From Blattamonas nauphoetae (lineage: Eukaryota > Preaxostyla > Oxymonadida), in contig JARBJD010000571.1 in the NCBI GenBank assembly GCA_033064195.1, positions 1 through 32,423 on the forward strand: 32,423 nucleotides of DNA. The letters run 5' to 3'. A program made the translations under genes and the position numbers. Positions 32,102 to 32,423 of this stretch are shown piece after piece (position 1 is the stretch's first letter; every line of letters begins with the position of its first letter). A model generated the notes under the pieces. That model worked only from the letters and a program-made list of their open reading frames with translations, was not told the origin of the DNA and did no database searches.

Positions 32102-32423
32102 AGTGAGGGTATAATCAGGTCGAATGGAGGGCGAGAGGGGAAAAATCAGGTCATTTGCTGATGAGTGTGGGGAAGGGAGAGGTGAAATGTCAACAAGTTG
32201 AGTGATGTGAGGAGCGAATCAGGTTGGTTGAATGTCTTTCCAGGTGATGACACAGACTTGTGGGCCATGGAAGGCAGATTTCTCAGTAATCCTTTCGTCC
32301 CCAATATACATTCTTGCAAAACTCATCAATTTTCAACCCCATCATATCTTCTCTTAATCATGGAAACTTATACCACGAAACCAAAATCGACTATCAGCAC
32401 GCACGGGAAGGAGATTTACGACC

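Larger units (their letters stand above)
26422..32423 (-). repeat. Right arm of giant palindrome (continues past the window)
   Basis: This is the inverted near-identical copy of 18308-24404. The match stops abruptly at TGGGTCA (26422-26428), facing TTGACCCA ending at 24404 in the left arm. The outer limit is beyond the window. The minisatellite is about 96 bp shorter than in the left arm. Confidence 0.95.

Overview
The window looks like nuclear DNA of a free-living or gut-dwelling protist, most likely an oxymonad (Blattamonas/Monocercomonoides-like). This is inference from protein style: a TmcB/TmcC-like multi-membrane protein, a beta-helix 'CGNS..' type surface protein, a Nek/ULK-like kinase joined to helical-repeat sequence, and GT-AG introns of only 20-90 nt. 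No bacterial operons, rRNA or CRISPR are seen. Many coding stretches are interrupted by one-base shifts, often at homopolymers, or by in-frame stops, so gene models here are fragmentary; part of this may be sequencing error.

Layout. 1-7.45 kb: weakly coding + strand sequence with at least four candidate introns, a 28-bp tandem repeat (3.96-4.2 kb) and a helical-repeat-like ORF (5.7-6.3 kb). A repeated module lies in opposite orientations at 0.6 kb and 7.45-7.92 kb; the latter holds a 421-bp element with 25-bp terminal inverted repeats. 8.49-14.22 kb: a segment bounded by inverted ends beginning AGTGCCCTCA, carrying on the - strand a beta-helix protein gene and a four-membrane-segment TmcB/TmcC-like gene; the latter is split by a second, related 786-bp element (9591-10376). 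14.9-16.04 kb: two purine-rich minisatellites. 16.19-16.27 kb: an interleaved-stem RNA-like fold. 16.3-17.74 kb: a DDE-type DNA transposon transposase on the - strand. 17.95-18.03 kb: a cloverleaf-like palindrome cluster.

18.3 kb to the right edge: a giant imperfect palindrome. The left arm (18308-24404) and right arm (26422-32423, cut by the window) are near-identical inverted copies around a 2017-bp spacer. Each arm carries a kinase/helical-repeat gene pointing away from the spacer, further unassigned coding sequence and a 32-bp minisatellite, which is about three units shorter in the right arm. The spacer holds a different helical protein fragment, a degenerate tRNA-like sequence and a long hairpin.

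The most unusual items are the palindrome, the nested elements that share end motifs and AT target dinucleotides, and the two structured non-coding loci.
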